DNA of 64,000 nt from an uncultured Flavobacteriales bacterium (GTDB lineage Bacteria > Bacteroidota > Bacteroidia > Flavobacteriales > Schleiferiaceae): assembly GCA_913055685.1 (NCBI GenBank), contig CAJXKC010000001.1:1178001-1242000 (forward strand), given 5' to 3'. Every line of letters starts with the position of its first letter. Within the stretch, counting starts at the first letter, position 1. Both the position numbers and the translations under genes were made by a program. The notes beneath the pieces are model-generated. The model was given only the letters and a program-made list of their open reading frames with translations, was not told where the DNA came from and ran no database searches. Positions 53,626-62,456 of this stretch are shown piece after piece.

Positions 53626-54456
53626 ATGGCTAAGCCTAAGACCAATGGCAAATTGGCTTTGCATGCCATGTTTAAAGATGAAGCGCCTTGGTTAGCAGAG
53701 TGGCTAGATTGGCATTTTTCCCAGGGCGTAGACCATGTGTTTCTTACCAATGACCAAAGTAGTGATCATTTCCGCGAAGTATTGGATCCCTATATCAAAA
53801 AGGGATTGGTGAGTTTAGAAGACAGTATCGATGATCCCGATTTTTACCATCGTGAACAGGAGTCTAAGAATAGACTTTTAAGGCGAGCTAAGGACTATCA
53901 ATGGATTGCCTTCCTCGACAGCGATGAGTTTTTGTTTTCGGAGATCCCCTTAAAAGAGCTACTGGCTTCCTTGCCGAGTAATGCCTCGGGGATGGTTTTA
54001 AACTGGTTAATCTATGGCACCGCCCATGTGGCCGAATTGGCATCAGGCGAAAGCCTATTGGAAAAAATGAAACGTCGTTTCCCCGATAATCATGAAGAGC
54101 ATTATCAAGTAAAGACCATTGTTGCGACTCAAAAGGGGGCCGGCTTTTTTCATCACAATCCGCATTATCCAAATTATAGTCCGCTTGCTCCCCTGTTCTG
54201 GGTCGATGGCAGGCGATTTCGGCCCAATGAAAAGCGCTTGCTTCATAAGCCCGCTCATATAAAGCATTATTGGTACCGCAGTGAGAATTATTTTAAGCAG
54301 CAGAAGCGCGCGCGTCGAATTTTCTTTGAAGGCGAGGCACGTCGCTCAGAATTGGAGGACTGGCATTATCAACGCAGTAATGCCGTTCTTGATCCATTTC
54401 CGGAATCGCGGCTAAATGAACTTTTAGCTTGGCAAAAGGCTTTTAGAGAAGACTAG
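53626..54456 (+). CDS. GT92/GT2-like glycosyltransferase
   Basis: A 276-residue enzyme from ATG 53626. The family pattern is clear: LALHAMFKDEAPWLAEWLDWHFSQG at the N-terminus, the DxD-type metal/nucleotide site WIAFLDSDEFLF, and HKPAHIKHYWYRSENYF near the end, as in glycosyltransferase family 92-like (DUF23) proteins. The alternative start GTG 53563 would add 21 residues without family similarity. Soluble, cytoplasmic. It follows the amidohydrolase gene and precedes fadD; no pathway can be assigned. Confidence 0.8.
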   Translation: MAKPKTNGKLALHAMFKDEAPWLAEWLDWHFSQGVDHVFLTNDQSSDHFREVLDPYIKKGLVSLEDSIDDPDFYHREQESKNRLLRRAKDYQWIAFLDSDEFLFSEIPLKELLASLPSNASGMVLNWLIYGTAHVAELASGESLLEKMKRRFPDNHEEHYQVKTIVATQKGAGFFHHNPHYPNYSPLAPLFWVDGRRFRPNEKRLLHKPAHIKHYWYRSENYFKQQKRARRIFFEGEARRSELEDWHYQRSNAVLDPFPESRLNELLAWQKAFRED

Positions 54457-54525
54457 AGGAATAATGTCATTCCTACAATTTATGCTCATTTTGCCCTATA
54501 TTTAGGCTCTAAACATTGATCACGT

Positions 54526-56319
54526 ATGCAAGCAGGAACTACCCCCACGCGCTTATTTGACTTCCCCCGATATCAGCTCGCTAATAATCCCTTGAAAGAC
54601 AGTTTGTCGAGTAAGGTAGATGGAAAATGGAAGCTGATTTCTACGCAAGAATATATTAACCTGAGTGAGCAGTTTAGCCGCGCCTTAATTGAAAACGGTA
54701 TTCAAGCGGGCGATAAGGTGGCGATTGCGAGTACTACCAACCGCTATGAGTGGAATATTGCCGATATAGGTACTCTGCAGGCTGGAGCGGTGGATGTTCC
54801 GGTTTATCCTACCATTTCGGAAGATGATTACGAGTACATTTTTAACGATGCGGGTGTAAAGCTGGTCTTTGTATCCGACAAGGAACTGTACGAGAAAATA
54901 GTCCACATTAAGGAGAAGGTAGAAGGCTTGCAAGAAATCTACACCTTCGATAAAGTAGAAGGCGCTCCGCATTGGATGGACTTTATGGCTGCGGGTAATG
55001 ACTCCAGTCATCAAGAGGAATTGGAAAACCGCATGAAGGCCGTACAGCCTTCCGATTTGGCTACTCTTATTTATACTTCAGGAACTACCGGTAGACCCAA
55101 GGGGGTGATGTTATCGCATAACAATATTGCCAGTAATAGTCTCGATTCGGTAGACCGTATTCCGGTACACGGACCGGCGGAACGTGCCTTAAGTTTCTTG
55201 CCGCTCTGCCACGTTTATGAGCGCATGTTGGTATACCTCTATTGCTATCAAGGTATTCCTATCTACTATGCCGAGAGCATGGAAATGATTGGCGATAATA
55301 TTCGCGAATTACACCCGTCGGTGTTTACGGCGGTTCCACGTTTATTGGAAAAAATCTACGATAAAATTGTGGCCAAGGGCTCGGAATTAAGCGGCATAAA
55401 GAAGAAGCTTTTCTTCTGGGCGCTGGAATTAGGTGAGGAGTACGAGCTAAGTGGTAAAAGCGGCTGGTATCATTTCCAACTTAAGATTGCCCGTAAATTG
55501 ATTTTTAGCAAATGGCTGGAAGCCCTAGGTGGAAATGTGAAAGTTATTGCCTCTGGTTCGGCGGCCTTAAACCCCCGTCTCATTCGGATTTTCTCGGCCG
55601 CAGGGGTTAATATCCAGGAGGGTTATGGCCTAACGGAAACCTCACCGGTAATTTCGGTAAATGGACCCACGATCGAAGGTAAGCGCATTGGCACCGTGGG
55701 TAAGTTGATTCCTAATGTAGAAGTGAAAATTGCCGAAGACGGCGAAATTCTATGTAAAGGTCCCAATGTAATGATGGGCTATTACAATAAGCCCGAGGCT
55801 ACGGCCGAAGTGTTGAGCGAAGACGGCTGGTTCCACACTGGCGATATCGGAGAATTTGTTGAAGGCGATTTCTTGAAAATTACCGATCGTAAGAAGGAGA
55901 TCTTTAAGACCAGCGGGGGTAAATACATTGCTCCCCAATTGATGGAAACCCGATTTAAAGAATCGCATTTCATTGAGCAAATTATGGTGATTGGCGAAGG
56001 GGAGAAACACCCGGCGGCGATTGTGCAGCCCGACTTCGAATTCTTGAAGTCCTATTGTGAGCGCAAGGGTATCAATTATGGCTCACCGGCCGAAATCGTG
56101 CAAAATGAGCGTATCCAAAAGCGGATCATGCAAGATATTAATGCATTAAATGCCAATTTCGGTAAATGGGAGCAGGTAAAGAAAATCGAACTGAGTGACC
56201 ACCAATGGACGGTAGATAGCGGAGAGTTAACGCCTACCATGAAACTCAAGCGCCGGGTAGTATTGTCACTACATCAGGAACATTACGAGCGCATCTACGG
56301 TCACGGTATCAATAAATAG
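54526..56319 (+). CDS. fadD: Long-chain acyl-CoA synthetase
   Basis: A 597-residue AMP-forming ligase that activates fatty acids to acyl-CoA. The P-loop-like motif [11 protein letters not shown], the A5 motif [12 protein letters not shown] and the A8 hinge [28 protein letters not shown] are all intact. It is of the long form (LACS/FadD15-like) common in Bacteroidota. A 15-bp-stem hairpin follows its stop. Confidence 0.94.
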   Translation: [597 protein letters not shown]

Positions 56320-56330
56320 AAAATAAATAT

Positions 56331-56372
56331 CCTGAGCTCTTTTCGGCCGCAAGGGTCGAAAAGAGCATCAGG
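56331..56372. terminator. Long hairpin after fadD, without a U tract
   Basis: CCTGA/TCAGG outer stem plus perfect inner stem GCTCTTTTCG/CGAAAAGAGC (56336-56345/56357-56366), one bulged A, 11-base loop. Neither strand has a good T run after it. It lies between convergent genes, so it may protect 3' ends or act as an atypical terminator. Confidence 0.5.
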
Positions 56373-56389
56373 AAAACCACCTTTCTCAC

Positions 56390-57178
56390 TTATAGGGAAA
56401 TAGTGTCCAGGTTAGTTACTTGACCAACACTTACAGCTATGTTGGTTGTATCCTGGAAGCTGTAGGGGCTCTGGGGAGAAAACTCTACAGTGTAGCTTCC
56501 AGCAGGTAAACCAGCCAGTAAGAAATAACCGGTATTGGTATCGGCTATAGTACTGGCTGAATCGCCATTCAAGTTATGGGCTAAAATGCCCGTTAAAACT
56601 GAGTCAGGGGCAACAAAGCCCGTAATGCTACCCGTGGTATTAGTGGTAAACACACGGATTACCGGTTTTAGAGAATAGTTGCCATTGCCTTTTTTCACGA
56701 TCGAACGATGCGCATCGAAGTCGAGGCTAAACTCATACACTAAACCTGCTTGTAAGTCGTAGTTTACCAACAGCTTTAAACCGCTCTGCTGGCCAGAGGG
56801 AACTTTTAATTCGGTACTGTCGGTATCGGTTACCACCGAATTATTGGGTCCCAAAAGCAAACGAATTTGGTTTAAGCGTCCGGCTGGAACCGAGCCAGTG
56901 CCAATTAGAGTATCCAAGCCATTTTGGAAATCCAATAGGTTGTAGATACCGCTGGGAGTATTCAAACTTAACCAGCCACTGCTAGCGGTGTCGCCGACTT
57001 TTACTTCCACACCCTGGAGGTCGATGTACACTGCATTGTAATTAGCAGGGGCATCGGTTAAGTTGAACCGGAGCTGTGTTTCACCCTCCTGAACTGGCTC
57101 CGTATCATCGTTACAGGCATTAATAGATAAAAGAGTAGCTAGACCAAGGCCTAGTAAAATCGCTTTTTTACGAATCAT
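56390..57178 (-). CDS. DUF4382 lipoprotein
   Basis: A 262-residue lipoprotein with lipobox INAC (Cys22). Residues 35-175 fit DUF4382 (LRFNLTDAPANYNAVYIDLQGVEV; LDFQNGL; AGRLNQIRLLL), and the C-terminal 80 residues form a carboxypeptidase-regulatory-like beta-sandwich (ITGFVAPDSVLTGI; AGLPAGSYTVEFSP). Probably a surface-exposed lipoprotein; function unknown. No terminator other than the shared hairpin at 56331. Confidence 0.85.
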   Translation of the reverse strand: MIRKKAILLGLGLATLLSINACNDDTEPVQEGETQLRFNLTDAPANYNAVYIDLQGVEVKVGDTASSGWLSLNTPSGIYNLLDFQNGLDTLIGTGSVPAGRLNQIRLLLGPNNSVVTDTDSTELKVPSGQQSGLKLLVNYDLQAGLVYEFSLDFDAHRSIVKKGNGNYSLKPVIRVFTTNTTGSITGFVAPDSVLTGILAHNLNGDSASTIADTNTGYFLLAGLPAGSYTVEFSPQSPYSFQDTTNIAVSVGQVTNLDTISL

Positions 57179-57324
57179 AAATGTTTCTTGTTTATAGTGT
57201 AGATGAAAGTAAAAGGCTAGAGGTTGGAATTTATTTTATTTAAACCCTTGATTAGCAATTGCTTAAAAGTAATGCTATTTATCTAGTCCTTTGATTTCGA
57301 GTAAGTAGCTATGGTAGATAATCG

Positions 57325-58341
57325 TCAGAAAAAATTTGAGAATTTTTGCTTTTTCTGAGCAAAATAGCTCCAAAGGAGGCTTTTGGGGTAGCGACCGGTC
57401 ATGGCCGAAAAGGGTTTCTGACTGCGTTTTAATCGTTCCGCATAAAGTTTTTGGAACAAGCCATAAAAGGCAAAGTGAGCTTTAAGGATGGCCCAAATGA
57501 AGGCGATTTTACCCTGAGACAAAAAGCGAAGGCCAGCAATGCCATCTAGAATAAGGCGGCTGAAAATGATGCGCATGGCCTCGAAATGCGGCAGATTAAG
57601 GAAGAGGATAATTAGGTTGTTTCGGAAGTTTAAAAAAGTTTTGCGGGGTGATGCGGCATCCAAGGTAGCGCCACCAAGGTGGTAGACGGTTGAAGCCGGT
57701 TCTACCGCTACTTCCCAACCCTGTATTTGCATTTTCCAGCAGAGGTCGATTTCTTCCATATGGGCGAAGAGCACTTCATACAATCCTTTCACTTCAGCGA
57801 AAGCTGTTTTGCGCACTACCAGGCAAGCGCCGGTGGCCCAAAAGCAGTTTTGAAAATCATCGTACTGACCTTCATCAGTTTCCAAGCTGTCGAAGACCCG
57901 ACCCCGACAGAAGGGATAGCCAAGTTTATCGATATAGCCTCCGCTAGCGCCGGCATATTCGAATTTTGTACGATCCTTAAGGTCAAGTATTTTTGGTTGT
58001 AAGGCTCCTAATCGGGGATGACTTTCAAAGGCCTGAGCAATGGGTTCGAGCCACTGGGCGGTGGTTTCTATATCCGAATTTAATAAGACCACAATTTCTT
58101 CCTCCAATTGCGCTAGGGCACGATTGTAACCGCCGGCATAGCCATAGTTATCGTCTAAGGCAATGATTTTTACCTCTGGGTGCTCGCTTTGGCTATAATT
58201 AATACTGTCATCGCTGCTGGCATTATCGACGAGGTAGACTTGTCCTAGCTCGGCGGAGTCTTTTACTACCTTGCCTAGAAAGCGCTCCAAGAGAGCTTTT
58301 CCATTCCAATTGAGTATGGCAACGGCAATTTTCTTAGGCAT
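57325..58341 (-). CDS. Glycosyltransferase family 2
   Basis: A 338-residue GT-A enzyme, rhamnosyltransferase-like: VAILNWNGKALLERFL at the N-terminus, LVDNASSDDS, VVLLNSDIE (DxD-like) and FAHMEEIDLCWKMQIQGW (acceptor/metal motif). A hydrophobic patch near 240-300 suggests membrane association. It overlaps the acyltransferase gene by 8 bases, so it is translationally coupled and probably decorates an envelope glycolipid or polysaccharide. Confidence 0.88.
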   Translation of the reverse strand: MPKKIAVAILNWNGKALLERFLGKVVKDSAELGQVYLVDNASSDDSINYSQSEHPEVKIIALDDNYGYAGGYNRALAQLEEEIVVLLNSDIETTAQWLEPIAQAFESHPRLGALQPKILDLKDRTKFEYAGASGGYIDKLGYPFCRGRVFDSLETDEGQYDDFQNCFWATGACLVVRKTAFAEVKGLYEVLFAHMEEIDLCWKMQIQGWEVAVEPASTVYHLGGATLDAASPRKTFLNFRNNLIILFLNLPHFEAMRIIFSRLILDGIAGLRFLSQGKIAFIWAILKAHFAFYGLFQKLYAERLKRSQKPFSAMTGRYPKSLLWSYFAQKKQKFSNFF

Positions 58342-59191
58342 ATTTCCAGCGTTTATGCGACCACAGCCAATTGGCGGGGTCTTTTTGTATTAACTTTTCC
58401 AGGGCTTGCACGTGGGTATCGGTTACTTCCTTATCGGCTGTAGCCTGAACATCTTCAAAAAGTAAGTGGGCCTCAATTTCGTAATAGCCCCTTTTTACCC
58501 TAAAAATATCGATGAAGACTACCGCTAAATCACATTTCTTACTGAGGTTTTCCACGCCCAAATGCACAGGGGTATCCTGATTTAAGAATTGTGTGCGGTA
58601 TTTGATTTTACCGCGATGTGGACTCTGGTCGGCCATAAAAACATAGAGAGGCGCGGGGTCTTCATTGCCAAGCATGAAGGGGTAGGTTTCCTCCATCTTA
58701 AATAGCTTGAGGCCAAACTGCTCCCTAATTTTCACAATCAGTTTGTTAAAGCGCTTATTCTTTAAAGGGTGGTATACCGCATAGCAATTTTGCGGTACCA
58801 ATAGCGGAATAGACATGGCGGTCCATTCAAAATTGGTGTGGTGCCCCATCACCATGATTACACCTTTGTTTTGATCTTTAAGCTCTTGAAAGACCTCTGG
58901 ATTGAGAAGCTTAAAGCGTTTGCGAATGGTTTGTTCAGAGATGCTAAGGCTCTTGAAAGACTCCATGATGATATCGCTAAAATTCCGATAGAATTTTTTC
59001 TGAATGGACTTAAGCTCGGTCTCCGACTTTTCGGGAAAAGAGCGAACTAGATTGCCTTTAATGACTTCCTCGCGGTAATGAAGGACATCTCCTAGCAGCC
59101 AAGCAATAAAATTGCTTTTCGCGTAAAGCAAGGGAAAGGGTAATAAAGAAATCAGTCGACCGAAGAAGACTGCCAAATAATAGCCGATCAT
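58334..59191 (-). CDS. LpxL/HtrB-type lysophospholipid (lipid A) acyltransferase
   Basis: A 285-residue inner-membrane acyltransferase. The HxxxxE/D catalytic motif is in GHHTNFEW, and the substrate-binding MADQSPH-R segment is typical of LpxL/LpxM. In Bacteroidota such proteins may acylate lipid A or other glycolipids such as ornithine or flavolipids. It lies 9 bases after the GWxTD gene and overlaps the GT2 gene by 8 bases. Confidence 0.85.
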   Translation of the reverse strand: MIGYYLAVFFGRLISLLPFPLLYAKSNFIAWLLGDVLHYREEVIKGNLVRSFPEKSETELKSIQKKFYRNFSDIIMESFKSLSISEQTIRKRFKLLNPEVFQELKDQNKGVIMVMGHHTNFEWTAMSIPLLVPQNCYAVYHPLKNKRFNKLIVKIREQFGLKLFKMEETYPFMLGNEDPAPLYVFMADQSPHRGKIKYRTQFLNQDTPVHLGVENLSKKCDLAVVFIDIFRVKRGYYEIEAHLLFEDVQATADKEVTDTHVQALEKLIQKDPANWLWSHKRWKYA

Positions 59192-59200
59192 GCCGCAAAT

Positions 59201-60718
59201 TTAGCGGTTTATGCGGTCGGAGCCAGTGGTTCCGAGAATGATATTCTGATTACTGCGATTTCCAAACTCACGTTCCCCCGAATCGCTATCGGGGTCAATG
59301 GAGCCGGCACCACCGTAGGCCCGGTAATAGAGGTCTCTGCGCCAGTCGCGACTTTGAAGCTCACCAATGGCAGTCGAATGAATAAGTTGAAACTCTCGGG
59401 TACTGGGTTCGAATTCGCCAAAGATGAAAATCTTGTTGTTTTGGGGAACCGTGTAAGGGGTAGCAATATTGTTATACTGCCAAATGATATAAGGCGGCAT
59501 ATTGGGTTCCATATCACGTCGGTCGACCTGATCGGGTTTGCCGTACATCAGCCAAATTCGACCACGATCAGACTTATAGCCTTTGCGCAGACCGGAAGTA
59601 AATAGTTGATTGGCAATACGCACCTGCTTGTGGTATTCTTGCCAGGTTTCTTCTGGAGCGAGGGGTTTACGCTCCATCCAGAAAGCGTAGAAGTACTGCT
59701 TAAGACGCATTTCATTTGCTTCTGCCAATAAGTTTTCTTGGATAATGCGTTCCCTTTCGGTAGAGATAGGGTAGAGGTAGTCTACAAATTGGTAAATGGA
59801 ATCGAGGTTGCCCAAGCGGTCTACAAAGGTACCGGTGATTTGCCTTTGTTCGAAGCTTCCGGCCAGCACTTCATTACTGGCATTGCGCCGGTAGAAAAAA
59901 GTTTTGTGTTTAAGCACCGACTCACCCTTCGCGTTAAGCGCCTCAATTACGAGCTGGTAATTGCCCGTGGGTAGATCTTCTATATTCAGTTTTGTAAGAA
60001 TGGGAATCACTGGCGCCGCTTTTTTACGACTAAAGCCCCCGTATTTATTGAGTGCTTTTCCGGTATTATCGTCTTCTAGAAAATAGCGCAGTACAAAGTC
60101 TTTGCTTTCACCTAGGCTTAGATCGAGATTATACAGTTCGTTATAAAAAGATAAATGATTAAGACTTTCGGGTAAAAATGGCGTACCGGTAGAAATTATA
60201 GGGTAAAGGGTAAAGCCCGAACGTGTATAGGCATTATTGGTCTCCAGTCCGGCGGGTTTAAAATCTTCCAAAAAGATCACCTGCGAATGGTCGCTAAAAT
60301 CTTTGGAAACCGTTAATTGCAGCGGTCGTTCTATGCTATAGCTTTCGGCGGTATCGTTAATATCCTGAATGGTGATGCTGAGCCGGTATTTCCCTTTATC
60401 GAGCAAAAAGCGTTGCTGGTGGTAGAGTAATTCGTTGAGATTAGAGGTATCGGCGTAGGCCGGACTCATAATACGAAAGCGATCGGCCGCCACAATGTTA
60501 CTATCCTTGTAAATGGCGATGGTGGTTTCTAGTCCGCCTAGAAATTTCCCTTGCTCATTTTTTAAGTAATCCAAACTATTATTATGGATGCCAAAATAGA
60601 TTTCGATATAGTTTTCCCTTTGGTCGGTCATAAACTCCGAAAGGGAAATATAGAGGTTGGTTCTTTTGGCTTGAACAAGCGCAGGCAGTATAAAAAGGGC
60701 CAATAGAAACTTCTTCAT
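59201..60718 (-). CDS. GWxTD domain-containing secreted protein
   Basis: A 505-residue protein from ATG 60718 (signal peptide FILPALVQA). The N-terminal 300 residues are beta-rich; the C-terminal third is the GWxTD domain (FYAFWMERKPLAPEETWQEY; YKSDRGRIWLMYGKPDQVDRR; IIWQY), restricted mainly to Bacteroidota and relatives and of unknown function. A longer frame upstream would extend through the tRNA-Ser gene and was rejected. First gene of the GWxTD-acyltransferase-GT2 operon. Divergent from tRNA-Ser. Confidence 0.88.
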   Translation of the reverse strand: MKKFLLALFILPALVQAKRTNLYISLSEFMTDQRENYIEIYFGIHNNSLDYLKNEQGKFLGGLETTIAIYKDSNIVAADRFRIMSPAYADTSNLNELLYHQQRFLLDKGKYRLSITIQDINDTAESYSIERPLQLTVSKDFSDHSQVIFLEDFKPAGLETNNAYTRSGFTLYPIISTGTPFLPESLNHLSFYNELYNLDLSLGESKDFVLRYFLEDDNTGKALNKYGGFSRKKAAPVIPILTKLNIEDLPTGNYQLVIEALNAKGESVLKHKTFFYRRNASNEVLAGSFEQRQITGTFVDRLGNLDSIYQFVDYLYPISTERERIIQENLLAEANEMRLKQYFYAFWMERKPLAPEETWQEYHKQVRIANQLFTSGLRKGYKSDRGRIWLMYGKPDQVDRRDMEPNMPPYIIWQYNNIATPYTVPQNNKIFIFGEFEPSTREFQLIHSTAIGELQSRDWRRDLYYRAYGGAGSIDPDSDSGEREFGNRSNQNIILGTTGSDRINR

Positions 60719-60773
60719 GAATCGCACATTAGTAATCTCTACGAATATAGACAGAAAAAGCCGCGAAAGGTTG

Positions 60774-60803
60774 TTTGCAGGATTATAAAATATTTTACAT
60801 TTG
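60774..60803 (+). promoter_or_regulatory. Promoter for tRNA-Ser
   Basis: TTTG (60774-60777), an 18-base spacer and TACATTTG (60796-60803) fit the Bacteroidota consensus well; the tRNA begins 42 bases later. The same -7 octamer precedes rplU. Confidence 0.65.
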
Positions 60804-60844
60804 CAACCCGAAAATAAAGGCAGTGTATACACATTTTGCTTTAT

Positions 60845-60929
60845 GGAGAGATGGCAGAGTGGTCGAATGCGGTGGTCTTGAAAACCATTGAGGGTCACAC
60901 CTCCGGGGGTTCGAATCCCTCTCTCTCCG
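60845..60929 (+). tRNA. tRNA-Ser (anticodon TGA)
   Basis: A class II tRNA of 85 bases with a long variable arm. Acceptor GGAGAGA/TCTCTCC is perfect (60845-60851/60922-60928), anticodon TGA at 60879-60881, T-loop TTCGAAT at 60910-60916, discriminator G60929, no encoded CCA. The integrase gene starts 269 bases downstream in the same orientation, the classic arrangement for integration at a tRNA 3' end. Confidence 0.95.
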
Positions 60930-60933
60930 CATA

Positions 60934-61010
60934 GATACAGTAACAAATTGTATCAAAATGCTCAAAACCAAGGTTTTGGGCATTTTTTTTGCCTTCAACC
61001 TGTATCAAAA
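60934..61010 (+). repeat. Repeats TGTATCAAAA near the tRNA-Ser integration site
   Basis: The decamer TGTATCAAAA is present at 60949-60958 and 61001-61010, and GATACA (inverse of TGTATC) at 60934-60939. More GATAC words occur around 61092-61105. Spaced copies like these near an integrase gene are candidates for arm-type binding sites; this is inference. Confidence 0.4.
60958..60990 (+). terminator. Terminator after tRNA-Ser
   Basis: An 11-bp stem (ATGCTCAAAAC/GTTTTGGGCAT, one T-G pair) with loop CAAG, followed by eight T. It lies between tRNA-Ser and the integrase leader. Confidence 0.85.
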
Positions 61011-61029
61011 AACACCGTTTTGTACCCCC

Positions 61030-61079
61030 TTTGGGTTGCTTAGCGGCTTGCTTTTTTTCAAAACCCAAAAAAGCAAGCC
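61030..61079 (+). promoter_or_regulatory. Mutually exclusive hairpins upstream of the integrase
   Basis: Perfect 13-bp stem at 61045-61057/61067-61079 (GGCTTGC plus six T; six A plus GCAAGCC), loop of 9. An alternative 8-bp pairing TTTGGGTT (61030-61037)/AACCCAAA (61062-61069) uses bases of the first stem and loop. Such overlapping structures are typical of attenuation or of protein-binding sites. Function is not shown. Confidence 0.45.
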
Positions 61080-61197
61080 AGCAGTGTGACAAAACGATAC
61101 ATAATGATACGAAAATCAAATAGTTACGATTGGTTTTTTAGGTCAAAGTTTGGCACTTTTGAAATTGAAATGGAGGGCTTAATGAACATTAAGTCGT

Positions 61198-62445
61198 ATG
61201 TTAAACGAAAGATCAAATTACTCGCTGGTGTTTTACATCAGCCGCACTCGTCCAAAGAAAAATGGTGAGTGCCCAATCTATCTGAAGATCAACATTAATG
61301 GGGGAAAAGCCAGTTTCCCCATCAAGCGCCACGTCCTCCCGGAGCAGTGGTCAGCAGAGAAAAGTTGCATGAAGGGGCGTACCCAGGAGGCCCAAACCTT
61401 CAATAAGTACCTCGACGCTATTAAACTGAGGGCTAACAAGTTATATAATGAATTGCTTGTTAGTTATGCGGAGGTAACTGCACCGATGCTTAAAGATGCC
61501 ATTCTAGGTACCAATTCAGCCCGTCCAAAGACTATTATCACCGTCTGGGATGACCACGTAGAGAAGCTTAAATCGCTGGTTGGGAAGGAATGTACCTACC
61601 CTACCATGCAGAAGTACCGAACCGCTCGAAATCATTTTCAGGAATTCCTCAAGAAGAAATACCGGGTTCATGATGTTAGTGTAAAGCGTGTGAATCACGA
61701 GATGATCGAGGCATTTGAACATTTCCTCAAGACGGAAAAGGGCTGTAACTATAATACCAGCATCAAGTTTTTACAAAACCTCAAGAGGATTACCACTATC
61801 TGTATCAGTAATGGCTGGCTGGTGAAGAATCCCTTCATGAATAAGAGTCTTTCATTAAAAGAGGTAGCGCGTCCATATCTGAATGAAGAAGAGCTCAACC
61901 GACTCATGGGACTCGAAATCAAAATGGATCGCTTAGACCGCGTGAGAGACTTCTTCTTGTTCGCTTGCTTTACTGGCCTCTCTTATGCGGATGTTAAGAA
62001 GCTCACTCGGGAAGAAATCGAATTCACTGAAGACGGCTACTGGATCAAAACCAGAAGACGTAAGACAGGTGGCAAGGCCAATATTCCACTTCTCGAGGTG
62101 CCCTGGAAGATCATCCTGAAGTACAACCCATTCTTTGAGGAACTCTTTCCAACTGACAAGGTGCTTCCAGTAATGAGTAACCAAAAGCTGAACGCGTATT
62201 TAAAGGAGGTAGCCGATTTGGCCGGGATCACGAAGAAGCTGAGTTACCACATCGCTCGTCACACTTTTGCGACCACCGTAACCATGTTAAATGGTGTTCC
62301 CATTGAAAGTGTGAGTAAGATGCTTGGCCACAAGAATATCACCTCTACGCAGCATTACGCACGAATTATTGACCAGAAGGTATCGGAAGACATGAAGATG
62401 CTTTCCAGTCGCTTAGAACGGAAAATAAATATGAATTGGGCATAA
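61198..62445 (+). CDS. int: Tyrosine-type site-specific integrase (Bacteroidota/IntDOT-like)
   Basis: A 415-residue recombinase with an Arm-DNA-binding domain (about 8-100), a SAM-like core-binding domain (about 110-215) and a catalytic domain (about 225-400). Catalytic residues: Lys289 in RRKTGGK, His351 and Arg354 in HIARHTFAT, His378 in LGHKN and the nucleophile Tyr387 in TQHYARI. The first Arg is replaced by Ser262 in FTGLSYADV, as in CTnDOT integrase. It should catalyse integration and excision at the tRNA-Ser. A second ATG-initiated frame across its start is out of register and was rejected. Confidence 0.93.
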   Translation: MLNERSNYSLVFYISRTRPKKNGECPIYLKININGGKASFPIKRHVLPEQWSAEKSCMKGRTQEAQTFNKYLDAIKLRANKLYNELLVSYAEVTAPMLKDAILGTNSARPKTIITVWDDHVEKLKSLVGKECTYPTMQKYRTARNHFQEFLKKKYRVHDVSVKRVNHEMIEAFEHFLKTEKGCNYNTSIKFLQNLKRITTICISNGWLVKNPFMNKSLSLKEVARPYLNEEELNRLMGLEIKMDRLDRVRDFFLFACFTGLSYADVKKLTREEIEFTEDGYWIKTRRRKTGGKANIPLLEVPWKIILKYNPFFEELFPTDKVLPVMSNQKLNAYLKEVADLAGITKKLSYHIARHTFATTVTMLNGVPIESVSKMLGHKNITSTQHYARIIDQKVSEDMKMLSSRLERKINMNWA

Positions 62446-62456
62446 TTAAAAAAGAG

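Noticed and set aside
60719-60946. N-terminal extension of the GWxTD protein through the tRNA-Ser region
   Set aside because: The extension is the antisense of a tRNA; the signal peptide begins at ATG 60718.
61086-61268. A 60-residue frame across the integrase start (MTKRYIMIRK...)
   Set aside because: Out of register with the integrase, no family resemblance, and the integrase has its own good ATG at 61198 with a typical N-terminus.
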